Source: an uncultured Fibrobacter sp. (GTDB lineage: Bacteria > Fibrobacterota > Fibrobacteria > Fibrobacterales > Fibrobacteraceae). From it: a DNA stretch of 64,000 nt. The translations under genes and the position numbers were made by a program. Shown one piece after another: positions 1 to 8,057 of this stretch (the first letter of the stretch is position 1; each line of letters opens with the position of its first letter). The notes under the pieces are model-generated. The model saw nothing but the letters and a program-made list of their open reading frames with translations, had not been told where the DNA came from and made no database searches. Where the stretch lies: positions 248,001 through 312,000 of the forward strand of contig CAKUWY010000001.1 in the NCBI GenBank assembly GCA_934699585.1. Direction: 5' to 3'.

Positions 1-211
1 TACCCATCTGGGCTTGCATCTCCCAGGTTTCCAGACGGTCCATAACGTCTTCGACGGAAGTGCAATCAGGAGGCCAGGGCAAGAACCGCGAGAGATGCTC
101 CCGGGATGCTTCAATCAGGCGGTAAAGACCTGCCGCATCAGGTTCGTGTAGCACCCGAAGAACAACCCGCTCGCCAGGCAGTTCCGTTTCGGGAATTTCG
201 TCTAGAATCAT
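1..211 (-). CDS. GNAT-family acetyltransferase, N-terminal part (cut by window edge)
   Basis: Only the first 70 residues lie in the window. They read as the start of a RimJ/RimL-like GNAT N-acetyltransferase: an opening strand with the E-L-P-G-E-R-V-V-L-R pattern, a helix around DAAGLYRLIEASREHL, then SRFLPWPP, which matches the W-x-x-P segment typical of ribosomal-protein or small-molecule acetyltransferases of this group. The acetyl-CoA-binding motif lies outside the window, so the substrate cannot be judged. The start ATG (209-211) has no Shine-Dalgarno sequence, but a TACATT hexamer (219-224, minus strand) ends 7 nt upstream. This is the arrangement seen at many starts in the window and suggests a leaderless mRNA. 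Confidence 0.7.
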   Translation of the reverse strand, partial: MILDEIPETELPGERVVLRVLHEPDAAGLYRLIEASREHLSRFLPWPPDCTSVEDVMDRLETWEMQAQMG

Positions 212-218
212 GGGCAGA

Positions 219-224
219 AATGTA
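219..224 (-). promoter_or_regulatory. -10-like hexamer TACATT, 7 nt before the start at 211
   Basis: On the minus strand TACATT is followed by 7 nt and the ATG of the acetyltransferase. Transcription starting 6-7 nt downstream of a -10 box would begin at or next to the A of ATG. Inferred from position only. Confidence 0.45.
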
Positions 225-245
225 GGAAACAGGTTCGAGGTTCAA

Positions 246-316
246 GGAACGTCATCCTCGCGTAGGCGAGGATCCATATACAGATCTCGCCAGTAGATGC
301 CCGCCTTCGCGGGCAT
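246..316. repeat. Two adjacent REP-like palindromes
   Basis: The first palindrome has 8-bp perfect arms ATCCTCGC (254-261) and GCGAGGAT (266-273) around a 4-nt loop, preceded by GGAACGTC. The second has arms ATGCCCGC (297-304) and GCGGGCAT (309-316) around CTTC, followed by GAC. The first recurs in inverted orientation at 25943-25970, and its GGAACGTCATCC lead occurs again at 62226. The second resembles a GTCATGCCCGC-type intergenic palindrome found in many bacteria. No gene is seen between 212 and 353 apart from these. Confidence 0.75.
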
Positions 317-353
317 GACAATACTGGTGTTATCAACAGAATGAAGAAAACAG

Positions 354-381
354 AAAAGCCCGCTGGCATAAGTCAGCGGGC
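354..381 (-). terminator. Rho-independent terminator after tRNA-Leu
   Basis: An 8-bp stem, 358-365 with 374-381 (GCCCGCTG/CAGCGGGC), and an 8-nt loop are followed on the minus strand by TTTT. It sits 6 nt downstream of the tRNA 3' end. Confidence 0.85.
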
Positions 382-387
382 CTTCAG

Positions 388-471
388 TGCGGATGAAAGG
401 ACTTGAACCTTCATGCCCTCGCGAGCACTAGAACCTGAATCTAGCGTGTCTACCAGTTCCACCACATCCGC
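388..471 (-). tRNA. tRNA-Leu (anticodon CAG)
   Basis: The minus strand folds as a cloverleaf. The acceptor stem GCGGATG pairs with CATCCGC and the discriminator is A. The D-arm contains the GGAACTGGTAGAC block and the anticodon stem CTAGA/TCTAG encloses the loop TTCAGGT, giving CAG. A long class II variable arm and the T-loop GGTTCAAGTCC follow. Length is 84 nt. The 3' CCA is not encoded, as for the other two tRNAs in the window. Confidence 0.95.
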
Positions 472-524
472 GTGGTGCACCAAATTTTGAAAAAAAAGCC
501 CGTTTTGTCAAGGGGGTAGCCCGA

Positions 525-1280
525 TTATTTCTTGAAAGGGAACGCTTCCCGAATCCAATCCAGGTGGTGGCCTTGCCAATAGCTCCAGTCGTGCTCCCCA
601 GAGGGGTCATACCTCAGGTCGCAGTCCGCCCCCACATTCTTGCAAAATTCCTGAATCCAGGGGATTGTTTCCGACGGAGGATAGAGCCTGTCGGCACCGC
701 CCTGCAAAAAACGCCACTTGCCGGAGCCCATCTTGGGGGATGCCGCAACAGCGGGAGCCTCCCCCAGCAATTTGCCATAGGAACTCACCAAAAGCCGGTT
801 TTTCACTCGGCGTTTTCCATACATGGAATAAACCAGAACCCCAAGAGAGCCGTCAGAGACGCCCACAAGGGAGACCTCTTCTACAAAACCCCTCCGCCTC
901 CTGGCAATGGAATCCAGGGCCGCATCCACCGCAGAAACCATCACCTCCGTCGCCCAATGGTTTTCTTTGCAGGCCGAAGCGCTCAACACCACCACATCCG
1001 GGAAAATATCCGAAAAGGCCTCCCCCGCCACCAAGCCCTTTTGACAGTTGCCACTGGTCATGCCGCCGTGGAACCAGACCACCACATCCTTTTTCGCCGC
1101 ATGTCCAGGAAATGACGCCTTGACCTTGGCCTTTGAATCGTATTCGGGCCACCAGATTCCGACAGGTACTCGCAACACAGTGCCGGTAGCCTTTATCGGC
1201 AGAACCGAAACCGTCAAGGAATCCCGACTAGCCCCGAGGGCCAGGGATACGGCAAGCAACAGCACCCAAAGAGGTTTCAT
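525..1280 (-). CDS. Secreted alpha/beta-hydrolase-like protein
   Basis: This 251-aa protein has a signal peptide (about residues 1-17, cleaved near ALGA) and a likely alpha/beta-hydrolase core. The HGG motif at 71-73 fits the oxyanion loop. G-V-S-D-G at 140-144 fits the nucleophile elbow with Ser142. Asp197 (GGADRLYP) and His230 (GEHDW) are in the right order for the catalytic acid and base. The C-terminal SGEHDWSYW resembles esterases of the PHB-depolymerase/esterase D type, so an esterase acting in the periplasm is inferred. Substrate is unknown. It is the last gene of a three-gene operon: its ATG overlaps the stop of the upstream membrane protein by 4 bp (ATGA). Confidence 0.7.
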   Translation of the reverse strand: MKPLWVLLLAVSLALGASRDSLTVSVLPIKATGTVLRVPVGIWWPEYDSKAKVKASFPGHAAKKDVVVWFHGGMTSGNCQKGLVAGEAFSDIFPDVVVLSASACKENHWATEVMVSAVDAALDSIARRRRGFVEEVSLVGVSDGSLGVLVYSMYGKRRVKNRLLVSSYGKLLGEAPAVAASPKMGSGKWRFLQGGADRLYPPSETIPWIQEFCKNVGADCDLRYDPSGEHDWSYWQGHHLDWIREAFPFKK

Positions 1281-1789
1281 CGTTTGTTTCTTATGGCGAG
1301 GATAAAGAATATCAGGAAACCGACTGAACAGACCCCGATGATTCCAAGGGCTATTAGGGAGTTGACCAGCTGGTATTCCGACACCGTTTCCCAGTCCAGT
1401 TCACCGTAGGTCGAGGCCAAGGACTTGACGATATAGCGGTTGTCGGACAGCCTAACGGCACTGATTTCCAGGGGAACATCCCCCACGTTGATAGCGGCAA
1501 AGCTGAACCAATCCGACATTTCGTCCAGCATTTCTTCCGACGCGTACAGGACAAAGGTAGCGCTGTCGTCGCCGTTTATCCTAAAGAAAGTCTTGTCCAA
1601 AAACGGAACGTTGCTGCCTCCAAAGACGCTGGGGATAGCGGCATAGGAGACCCGTCCATAAAAAAGGTGTTCTTCCTTGAAAAAGCTCTGCAACACAGGC
1701 CCTGCGTAGGACACGCACCAGACCACCGCCAACAAGAACAGCAAGGCAAAATTGAAATAAATAGAACGTCTTGAACGAAATCTGGGCAT
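1277..1789 (-). CDS. Two-pass envelope protein of unknown function
   Basis: This 170-aa protein has an N-terminal transmembrane segment at about 9-30, a soluble middle of roughly 110 residues and a second transmembrane helix at about 145-165, ending in the basic tail RNKR. The topology puts the middle domain on one side of the membrane, probably the periplasm. I do not recognise a family. It lies 6 bp after the similarly built 262-aa protein and overlaps the downstream hydrolase by 4 bp, so the three are probably co-expressed and may act together at the inner membrane. Confidence 0.6.
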   Translation of the reverse strand: MPRFRSRRSIYFNFALLFLLAVVWCVSYAGPVLQSFFKEEHLFYGRVSYAAIPSVFGGSNVPFLDKTFFRINGDDSATFVLYASEEMLDEMSDWFSFAAINVGDVPLEISAVRLSDNRYIVKSLASTYGELDWETVSEYQLVNSLIALGIIGVCSVGFLIFFILAIRNKR

Positions 1790-1795
1790 CGAAAA

Positions 1796-2584
1796 TTATT
1801 GCTTGGAGCGGAACATGAAGAAAAATGTAGCTAAAAGAAGCACCAAGGTCAAGAAGTAGAAGACCAGGGGAATCTTTGCGTTCAGGGCGATTTCGTTTAA
1901 CCGTTCCATCTGGAAAAACTGAATGAGTTCCTCGCTGTTCAGCATGGCGGCATCGTTGTCGATGCGGGCCCAGGCATGGGAAAGATCCACGTTGATGTTC
2001 AGCAACATGTCCAGCTGGTGCGCAATACTATCCGGAAGCCCAAGTCCCTCGGGCCGCACCACCGGGAACCCGGCGCGAGCAGAATCCAGAAGTTCCCGAA
2101 CCACGTATTCCTGATTGTCTGGCAGGCTATTTACCGCATAGGACAGCTGCTGCCAGGAACTCAACCACTGGGTCCTGACCGTCAGGTAACGCCTGGCCGT
2201 AGAAACCTTGCCCAAGACCTCCCGTTCGAAACGGCTTACCAAAGCAGAACCAGGGCGTTCAAAACCGAACCCCTGCAACTCGTCCATCTGGCGGGCGAAG
2301 GATACCGCCATTTCCCTGAGGGTCATGGTCTCGGACAAGATTCTCATGGTGTCCAGACCGTAGCCGCTACGGGCGCGTTCCATATCCTTTGAAAGCCTGG
2401 CGTCCAACAGCTGAAAGTCCGAAAGGGACTTGATGTACTGGGAATAAAGGACCATCTGGGGTTTCTGGGAAAGAGAAAACAGGATCGTGAGCCCTACCGT
2501 CAGGGCCACCACCATCCACACCCAGGGTGTTTTCAGCTTAGAGCGGAATGTTTCCTTGATAGACTTGTTTTTCAATTCATCCAC
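1796..2584 (-). CDS. Two-pass envelope protein with long helical periplasmic domain, unknown function
   Basis: This 262-aa protein has a transmembrane helix at about 18-40 (WVWMVVALTVGLTILF) and another at about 235-257 (PLVFYFLTLVLLLATFFFMF). Between them are about 190 mostly helical residues rich in Arg, Leu, Asp and Ser. The two-helix frame around a large extracytoplasmic helical domain resembles sensor or chemoreceptor-like periplasmic modules, but there is no HAMP, kinase or signalling domain. No family was recognised. First gene of the operon with 1277-1789 and 525-1280. Confidence 0.55.
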   Translation of the reverse strand: MDELKNKSIKETFRSKLKTPWVWMVVALTVGLTILFSLSQKPQMVLYSQYIKSLSDFQLLDARLSKDMERARSGYGLDTMRILSETMTLREMAVSFARQMDELQGFGFERPGSALVSRFEREVLGKVSTARRYLTVRTQWLSSWQQLSYAVNSLPDNQEYVVRELLDSARAGFPVVRPEGLGLPDSIAHQLDMLLNINVDLSHAWARIDNDAAMLNSEELIQFFQMERLNEIALNAKIPLVFYFLTLVLLLATFFFMFRSKQ

Positions 2585-2605
2585 AAAAAGAAATTACCTT
2601 TTTTC

Positions 2606-2611
2606 TACCTT
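2606..2611 (+). promoter_or_regulatory. -10-like hexamer TACCTT, 7 nt before the start at 2619
   Basis: A T-rich run (TTTTTTC) is followed by TACCTT and then 7 nt before ATG. No Shine-Dalgarno sequence is present. Leaderless start inferred. Confidence 0.5.
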
Positions 2612-2618
2612 GAATGCC

Positions 2619-3863
2619 ATGAGATTCTTCCGTTTTGCCACTTTTTTTTGTGTATTCGCCTTCTTTTGCGGCTGTACCGTAGAAAGAGCCGAAGAACAGG
2701 TGGTGGAACGACACGCCAACGGGGTCAAGAAAACCTCCGTATGGGTGTATCCCGACGGCGAAATCCTGAAGCGGAACGAGTGGTACAACAACGGCATCAA
2801 GGAATTCGAGATCCCTTACAAGGACAACGTTCCCCACGGTGAAATCAAACGCTGGACCGGACTTGGAAATGTAGTGATGGTTGGCCAATACAAAAAGGGC
2901 AAGCGCGAAGGCAAATGGACCAGCTATTACGGCGACAAGAAGGTAGAGGCTATTCGTTATTACAAGGACGACCACCCCGTAGGGGACTGGGAAGGGTTTC
3001 ATTACAACGGCAACAAGGCTTTCGAGGAACATTACAACGACAAGGGCGACAGCGTAGGCGTGTGGAAAAAATGGTCCAAGAACGGAAAGCTCCAAGAAGA
3101 AAACAGCTGCCATGGTGGCGACAGTGTGGGAATCATCGTAGAGTATTACGAAAACGGAAAACGAAGACATTCCACAAGCTGTCGATACGGAGTATTTAAC
3201 GGTCCGCAAATCACCTACGCCGCAGACGAAAAGAATTCCTGGCTTGTTACAGAAGGTTACACGGACGGCGTGCTGGACGGCCCTCGGGAATTCTACCTCA
3301 CTTCCGAAGACGGATTACTCCCCTACAGACGGGAACGGTGGAAAATGGGAGCAAGGGATTCCGTCTGGCGGCTGGACGACGGCCACCTGCACCTTGTAAT
3401 CGAAAGCGAGTTCGTGAACGGCACGGGAATCGGATACGGCCAGTGCGAAGACAACTACGGGATGATTTGTGCCGAGACATCCTTTGTGGCGGGCGTTCCA
3501 GGCGGGACCCTAGACAGTAGCGCCGTTCTCGGGAAAGCCGTCTCGGGCGCCACCCTGTGGTTCTACAAGAAAGGGCACGACCTGCGTTACGAAGAAATAT
3601 GGGAGAACGGCGAGATTGCCATAAGCCGGAGTTTCTACCCCGACAGCCTAGGCGGGAAACTTGCAAGCGAGGCCTTCTGGAAAGAGGGCAAGCGGAACGG
3701 AATTTTACGCAACTGGTACAAAAGCGGTGTGCTGCGGGACAGCCTCTCCTTTGTGAACGGAGAACGCGTCGGCGAGCAGTTCAGCTACGACAGTACCGGC
3801 AAGCTTACCATCCATAAGACAGAGGCCGGCAAGAACCGGCCCGTGATCATGCACCTCCATTAA
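2619..3863 (+). CDS. Lipoprotein with MORN-type (toxin-antitoxin variant) repeats
   Basis: This 414-aa protein has a hydrophobic N-terminus ending in F-C-G-C (Cys19), so a lipoprotein is likely. The body is a chain of YYxNGxK / GxWxxYYxNG units, for example RNEWYNNGIKEFE, GKWTSYYGDKKVEAIRYY, GDWEGFHYNGNKAFEEHY and GVWKKWSKNGKLQEE. This is the MORN_2 (toxin-antitoxin system YwqK-type) repeat pattern, which builds an open beta-sheet and usually mediates protein or lipid contacts. Function is unknown. The start at 2619 is chosen because it opens the signal peptide and lies 7 nt after a -10-like box; an in-frame upstream extension lacks such features. It converges with the sugar transporter, with 11 bp between stops. 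Confidence 0.75.
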   Translation: MRFFRFATFFCVFAFFCGCTVERAEEQVVERHANGVKKTSVWVYPDGEILKRNEWYNNGIKEFEIPYKDNVPHGEIKRWTGLGNVVMVGQYKKGKREGKWTSYYGDKKVEAIRYYKDDHPVGDWEGFHYNGNKAFEEHYNDKGDSVGVWKKWSKNGKLQEENSCHGGDSVGIIVEYYENGKRRHSTSCRYGVFNGPQITYAADEKNSWLVTEGYTDGVLDGPREFYLTSEDGLLPYRRERWKMGARDSVWRLDDGHLHLVIESEFVNGTGIGYGQCEDNYGMICAETSFVAGVPGGTLDSSAVLGKAVSGATLWFYKKGHDLRYEEIWENGEIAISRSFYPDSLGGKLASEAFWKEGKRNGILRNWYKSGVLRDSLSFVNGERVGEQFSYDSTGKLTIHKTEAGKNRPVIMHLH

Positions 3864-3874
3864 TCAATTCGCAA

Positions 3875-5263
3875 TTACATATCTTCTAGCTGTTTACCCT
3901 TGGTTTCCTTGATAAACTTTGCCACGAAGAAGATGCTGAATATGGCAAAGAACGAATAGATACCATAGGTGGGACCAACGCCAAAGCCGTCTTCGCCCGT
4001 GAGCACGGGGAATGTCCAGGTGACCACAAAGTTTGCAAACCACTGGGCCAGCCCGCAAATGGCGATGGCGATGGTGCGGATACGGTTGTTGAACATTTCG
4101 CCCAGCATCACCCACATCACAGGACCCCAGGTCGCCGCAAAGAAGGCGATGTAGAGGTTTGCCGCTATCAGGGCCACAAAGGCAGCAGAATCAGACAGGG
4201 CTGCGCCACCGCTACCCATGAAGCAAATCGTAAGGGTACTCAAGGTCACCGCCATGCCAACGCTACCGATAAGCAGAAGGGGTTTACGGCCTAGCTTGTC
4301 CACAAGCAAAATGGCGGCAACGGTCATCACCAAGTTGATGGCGCTAGAAATCACGCTGGTGAGGAACGCGTCGCTTTCACCAAAACCCACACTCTGCCAG
4401 AGCATGGTGCCGTAGTAGAAGATAACGTTGATGCCAACCAGCTGCTGCAAAATAGCAAGGCCCAAGCCAGCCCACAAAACCGGAGTGATCCGCTCCTTCT
4501 TGTTAATGACTTCCAGCAGGTCGGTAAACTTGGCGGGCTTTTTATTGCTGAAGGAGCCTTGAATCTTTTCAACTTCTTCGTCAACCCCTTCGGGATTAAT
4601 TTTGGCAATAACTTTCTTGGCTTCGTCCAGGAGTCCTTTGTGAATCAGGTAACGGGGCGATTCAGGAAGCTTCCAGGCGGCATAGCCGTAGATTACCGAC
4701 GGGATAATTTCGACCCAGAACATCACCTGCCACGCCTTGATGTGACCGAACATCGGGTTGTTGGCCGAACCCGCAATGCGAACGATGAGGTAGTTCGAAA
4801 GGAGCGCTACAAAAATTCCTATCACGATAGCGAACTGTTGCAATGAGCCCAAGCGTCCACGCAAGTGGGCTGGCGCAGTTTCTGCAATGTAGATCGGTGC
4901 GATAATGCTTGCCATTCCAATGCCGAGCCCCCCGATGATACGCCACATAATAAAGTCCGGGATGCCGAAGGGGATACCCGACCCGATAGCGCTCAACAGG
5001 AACAAGTCTGAAGCAAAAAGCATACAACGCACGCGGCCGAAGGCGTCGGCAATCCGCCCGGCAAAAAACGCACCGATAGCAGCCCCAATAAGGGCCAGGG
5101 AGACAGACCAGGCCAGTTCATAGTCCGTCGCGTTGAAGTGTACCTTTAACGCCCCGTTTGCCCCGTTGATGACGGACGAGTCGAACCCGAACAGAAACCC
5201 GCCAATGGCGGCGGACAGGGTTATGAGCACTATGTGTTTCATTTGCGGATTTGCGTTGGACAT
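3875..5263 (-). CDS. Sugar-porter family MFS transporter
   Basis: This 462-aa, 12-helix protein has the hallmarks of the sugar porter (SP) family: G-R-I-A-D-A-F-G-R between helices 2 and 3, the APIYIAETAPAHLRGR block (helix 4-5 loop), P-E-S-P-R-Y-L after helix 6, V-D-K-L-G-R-K between helices 8 and 9, and a KETKG variant of the C-terminal PETKG. SP members such as XylE, AraE and GalP import pentoses or hexoses with protons; the exact sugar cannot be read from sequence. The start at 5263 follows GGGAGG with a short spacer. The gene appears monocistronic. Confidence 0.88.
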   Translation of the reverse strand: MSNANPQMKHIVLITLSAAIGGFLFGFDSSVINGANGALKVHFNATDYELAWSVSLALIGAAIGAFFAGRIADAFGRVRCMLFASDLFLLSAIGSGIPFGIPDFIMWRIIGGLGIGMASIIAPIYIAETAPAHLRGRLGSLQQFAIVIGIFVALLSNYLIVRIAGSANNPMFGHIKAWQVMFWVEIIPSVIYGYAAWKLPESPRYLIHKGLLDEAKKVIAKINPEGVDEEVEKIQGSFSNKKPAKFTDLLEVINKKERITPVLWAGLGLAILQQLVGINVIFYYGTMLWQSVGFGESDAFLTSVISSAINLVMTVAAILLVDKLGRKPLLLIGSVGMAVTLSTLTICFMGSGGAALSDSAAFVALIAANLYIAFFAATWGPVMWVMLGEMFNNRIRTIAIAICGLAQWFANFVVTWTFPVLTGEDGFGVGPTYGIYSFFAIFSIFFVAKFIKETKGKQLEDM

Positions 5264-5350
5264 CAGGCCTCCCTTGAATTGAACCATCTTCTCTAATTAT
5301 ACCCGCTTTACGCCAGAAATGTCACACGATAGTATTATTTTTACAAAAAA

Positions 5351-5414
5351 TGCTATTCCAAATTGGAATAATACGGGTCCCTGTGTTCCATGGATAATTT
5401 CGGGACCCGATAGC
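5351..5414. repeat. Nested inverted repeats between transporter and peptidase-like gene
   Basis: TGCTAT (5351-5356) and its complement ATAGCA (5409-5414) enclose the palindrome ATTCCAAATTGGAAT (5355-5369) and an 8-bp stem, CGGGTCCC (5374-5381) with GGGACCCG (5402-5409). It could be the transcript end of the gene at 5422 or an operator for the transporter. There is no U-tract, so a classical terminator is not supported. Confidence 0.45.
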
Positions 5415-5421
5415 AAAGTCT

Positions 5422-7839
5422 TTAGCGTGTAATGCTAATCGGCCTTGCCTCACGGTAACTGCCGGAGGAGACCTTTACGATGTACATGCCCGCAGGTAGC
5501 CCTGCCAGGTCGAAGGAATACGTGTGCGCCCCGGCATTCAACCGGCCCGTGATTTCTTGTGTCACAAGGGCGCCATAACCCGTAAACAGGCTGATTTTCA
5601 CGTTGTCCCTCTGGGGGAGCGTGTACTGCACCATAATCATCCCGTGCTGCTTCTTGAGCTGCATATGTGTCGGAAGCCCTTCGAGGCCATACATCAGGGC
5701 CGTCGTCGTTTCGCTTGCCCCGCTGCCCTCTTCGTTGGTGATTGTCACCCGGACATTGAACAGCACAGAATTCTTGCCATTGGAGATTCCCTGTGTAAAG
5801 CTATAGGTTTCGCCGTTGGAAACGCGATTCGGGTAGTGGCCCACAGAAAGGGTCCCCTTCGACAAATCGGCTTCGCTGAACACATAGGCGTTTTCGCCCC
5901 ATTCGACAACCTTGCCATCGCTTCCAAACCAGTGTCCGGGGGCGTTTGCCGTTGAACGCAGGACCTTGTTTCCTCCTGGTTCCTGGGCAAAGAAGGTCGC
6001 CTCAGAAAGGGCCGATGCCTTAAGGCCCAATTTCAGGGCAACTTCGTCCACGTCAAAATTCGCCACGACAGGAGCGTAATTTTCGTCTATCGGAAGAGTG
6101 ACCTTTATCTCGTAAACCGCAGTTTCCCCCGCAGGAGCATTTACGGAACTGCTTGACACGGGCACGGCACTGCTCGAACTTGCAAGGGTTTCGCTACTTG
6201 ACGATTTCGGTATGGCACTGCTTGACGATACTGTCGTTGCGCTACTACTGGAAACTGGATTCTCGTCAATTTCCGGCCAATCGTATTCCAGTTTGAAATC
6301 GTTATAGTACTTCGTATTTGCATCCCCCGCAGCGTTGATACCTTCTTCGGGCTTGAGACGGTAATCGTAATGGTAGGTGCGCATGTCGGGATTTTTGGAA
6401 TAGGCATAGTCGGTATTCACCACTATCGCAAAGGCCATCTTGGAGCCGCCGGTGGTACTCGGGGTCTTGTCCAAGCGAAGAGTCGCCTTTTGATTGCCCT
6501 TGACCGGTTCACTGTAGACCGGGGTTCCATCGGAAGCGCGGTAGGCAAGCACAAGGCGCATATTGTCGTTAGTCGCGTAAGACCCGTTCGGGGACATCGT
6601 CATGGCGATTTGCGTTGCGTCTTCCATGATCTCAAGCGGAATGACATTGGAACCGGACCACCCTGGGGTCGTCTCCTGGTTCGGCACCCAGTTGCCGTTG
6701 CTTACAGTCACGCTTTGGTAGGGAGTCATTTTCCAGGTGTAACTATAATTGCCGTTATCCCAGTAGTCCTGTTCCCAATAACTTTGCCCTCCGAAATTCT
6801 GGTTCAGCAGGTTCTTTATCTCGTTAGACCATTTTTTCATGTCGAGCATGGCAAGTTTCGCCCGGAATTCCGTAATAAGCCTGCGCACACCTTCGTCGCC
6901 AAGGCCGATATTGAGCCCGTAAGTTTCAAGCAGGTAGGTCGTTTCGCCGTAGGCGTGGCCATAGATCCAGCGGACCGAACCCGTACCCAACCAGGTTCCC
7001 ATAAACGTAGGGAAAATGTTGCTGTACTGTGCGCCACCCAGCAGGGAACGTTGGTTCTTGCCGGTGACTCCCTGGGCACCGGGTCCACCAAAAGTTCCAT
7101 CAATGAGCCAACCCGAGTAGCATTCGATGGGCATAAAGGGAGCAATGACCGTCGCCGCATTCAGGAACCCCATGCCGCTGTAAACGCCATCACGGTGACT
7201 GAACATATCCTGTTGAATCCAGGTGTTGCCCGCTTCCTGGAACCAGTGGGCATCCTTCGCGCCGGGGTAACCGTTCGTCATCGAGTGGATACCTTCGTGA
7301 ATCATCGCATCCATCTGGGCCACACGATCACGATAAGGGCAACTCGTATTGAAACTATACAGCGGATAGAACGAGGCCGCCACAGCCGTGTAGCCCGCCA
7401 CCCAAGTTTGCCAACCGCCCGTCGTGTCTTCCTTTGCGCCACCGGCACATGTACCCGAGCCATAGTAGTAAACGGCACTGTACTGGCCGTCCTGCGCCTG
7501 GGCATCCGGGGCCCATCCCAGGGTATCGTAAAGGTAACCGAAATCGGTATCGTACTTCTTGAGGATACTATCGATGGTAACATCCGTAATGCGGCTGTCG
7601 CGGTCCTTGCCCCAATAGAAGGCCCACCACTTGCCGGCCTTCTTGCCGGTCACTCCCGAGCAGTTGTTGTTGAACTTGGTGGGCGGCTGGATATCTCCGA
7701 GATTTTCCCTGGTATTGTAATCCAAATCCGAACGGTAGGCAGGCCAAACGTAGGCATCGCCATTGGCGGCAAATACATCCGCTCCCATTCCGGCGACAAG
7801 TGCCGCCGCGATTATCCATCCTGTCATTTTTTTCTGCAT
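5422..7839 (-). CDS. Secreted HExxH zinc-peptidase-like protein with Ser linker and C-terminal sorting-like domain
   Basis: This 805-aa protein begins with a signal peptide (MQKKMTGWIIAAALVAGMGADVFA); GAGTG-rich CAGGAG upstream supports this start. The N-terminal half holds H-E-G-I-H at 181-185 and, about 17 residues on, W-F-Q-E (Glu202), the layout of a gluzincin metallopeptidase site. The domain resembles the DUF6055-like secreted proteins of fibre degraders, but that assignment is from memory. About 527-570 is a linker with five blocks of four Ser. The last ~90 residues (YTLPQRDNVKISLF ... AGMYIVKVSSG) match the beta-sandwich of type A secretion-sorting domains (T9SS-like). A surface or secreted protease or glycoprotein-acting enzyme is inferred. 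It is divergent from the TIGR02147 gene at 8058. Confidence 0.7.
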   Translation of the reverse strand: MQKKMTGWIIAAALVAGMGADVFAANGDAYVWPAYRSDLDYNTRENLGDIQPPTKFNNNCSGVTGKKAGKWWAFYWGKDRDSRITDVTIDSILKKYDTDFGYLYDTLGWAPDAQAQDGQYSAVYYYGSGTCAGGAKEDTTGGWQTWVAGYTAVAASFYPLYSFNTSCPYRDRVAQMDAMIHEGIHSMTNGYPGAKDAHWFQEAGNTWIQQDMFSHRDGVYSGMGFLNAATVIAPFMPIECYSGWLIDGTFGGPGAQGVTGKNQRSLLGGAQYSNIFPTFMGTWLGTGSVRWIYGHAYGETTYLLETYGLNIGLGDEGVRRLITEFRAKLAMLDMKKWSNEIKNLLNQNFGGQSYWEQDYWDNGNYSYTWKMTPYQSVTVSNGNWVPNQETTPGWSGSNVIPLEIMEDATQIAMTMSPNGSYATNDNMRLVLAYRASDGTPVYSEPVKGNQKATLRLDKTPSTTGGSKMAFAIVVNTDYAYSKNPDMRTYHYDYRLKPEEGINAAGDANTKYYNDFKLEYDWPEIDENPVSSSSATTVSSSSAIPKSSSSETLASSSSAVPVSSSSVNAPAGETAVYEIKVTLPIDENYAPVVANFDVDEVALKLGLKASALSEATFFAQEPGGNKVLRSTANAPGHWFGSDGKVVEWGENAYVFSEADLSKGTLSVGHYPNRVSNGETYSFTQGISNGKNSVLFNVRVTITNEEGSGASETTTALMYGLEGLPTHMQLKKQHGMIMVQYTLPQRDNVKISLFTGYGALVTQEITGRLNAGAHTYSFDLAGLPAGMYIVKVSSGSYREARPISITR

Positions 7840-7966
7840 AAATAACACTCCTGACATTGTCCTGCGCAATAAATAGAATCCCTTTGCCCCAAATCCCAGT
7901 TTTTTTTCACCCGTAGAAAAAGATTCCGTGTTAAAAGCGTGTAAAAACCCTATTTTTGCCTCCATT

Positions 7967-7986
7967 TGTGTAATTTTTATTACACA
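7967..7986. promoter_or_regulatory. Perfect palindrome, candidate operator
   Basis: TGTGTAAT-TTTT-ATTACACA has 8-bp perfect arms and lies between the divergent secreted protein (start 7839) and the TIGR02147 gene (start 8058). Half-site-like words recur nearby: CGTGTAAAA at about 7940 and TGTGTAAAA at about 8031. It is a good candidate site for the neighbouring regulator, but could also form a hairpin in AT-rich promoter DNA. Confidence 0.5.
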
Positions 7987-8044
7987 TCAAAATCAAAAAC
8001 ACTCAATATTTACAAAATTTATTGATTTTTGTGTAAAAATTATA

Positions 8045-8050
8045 TATCTT
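8045..8050 (+). promoter_or_regulatory. -10-like hexamer TATCTT, 7 nt before GTG at 8058
   Basis: TATATATCTT is followed by TTGGAGC and GTG. The GGAG is only 1-2 nt from the start codon, too close to act as a ribosome-binding site, so a leaderless GTG start is the simpler reading. Confidence 0.5.
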
Positions 8051-8057
8051 TTGGAGC

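Noticed and set aside
6370..7845. 491-aa frame antisense to the secreted HExxH protein
   Set aside because: Its start and end match no promoter or signal peptide, and the opposite strand has a signal peptide and domains.
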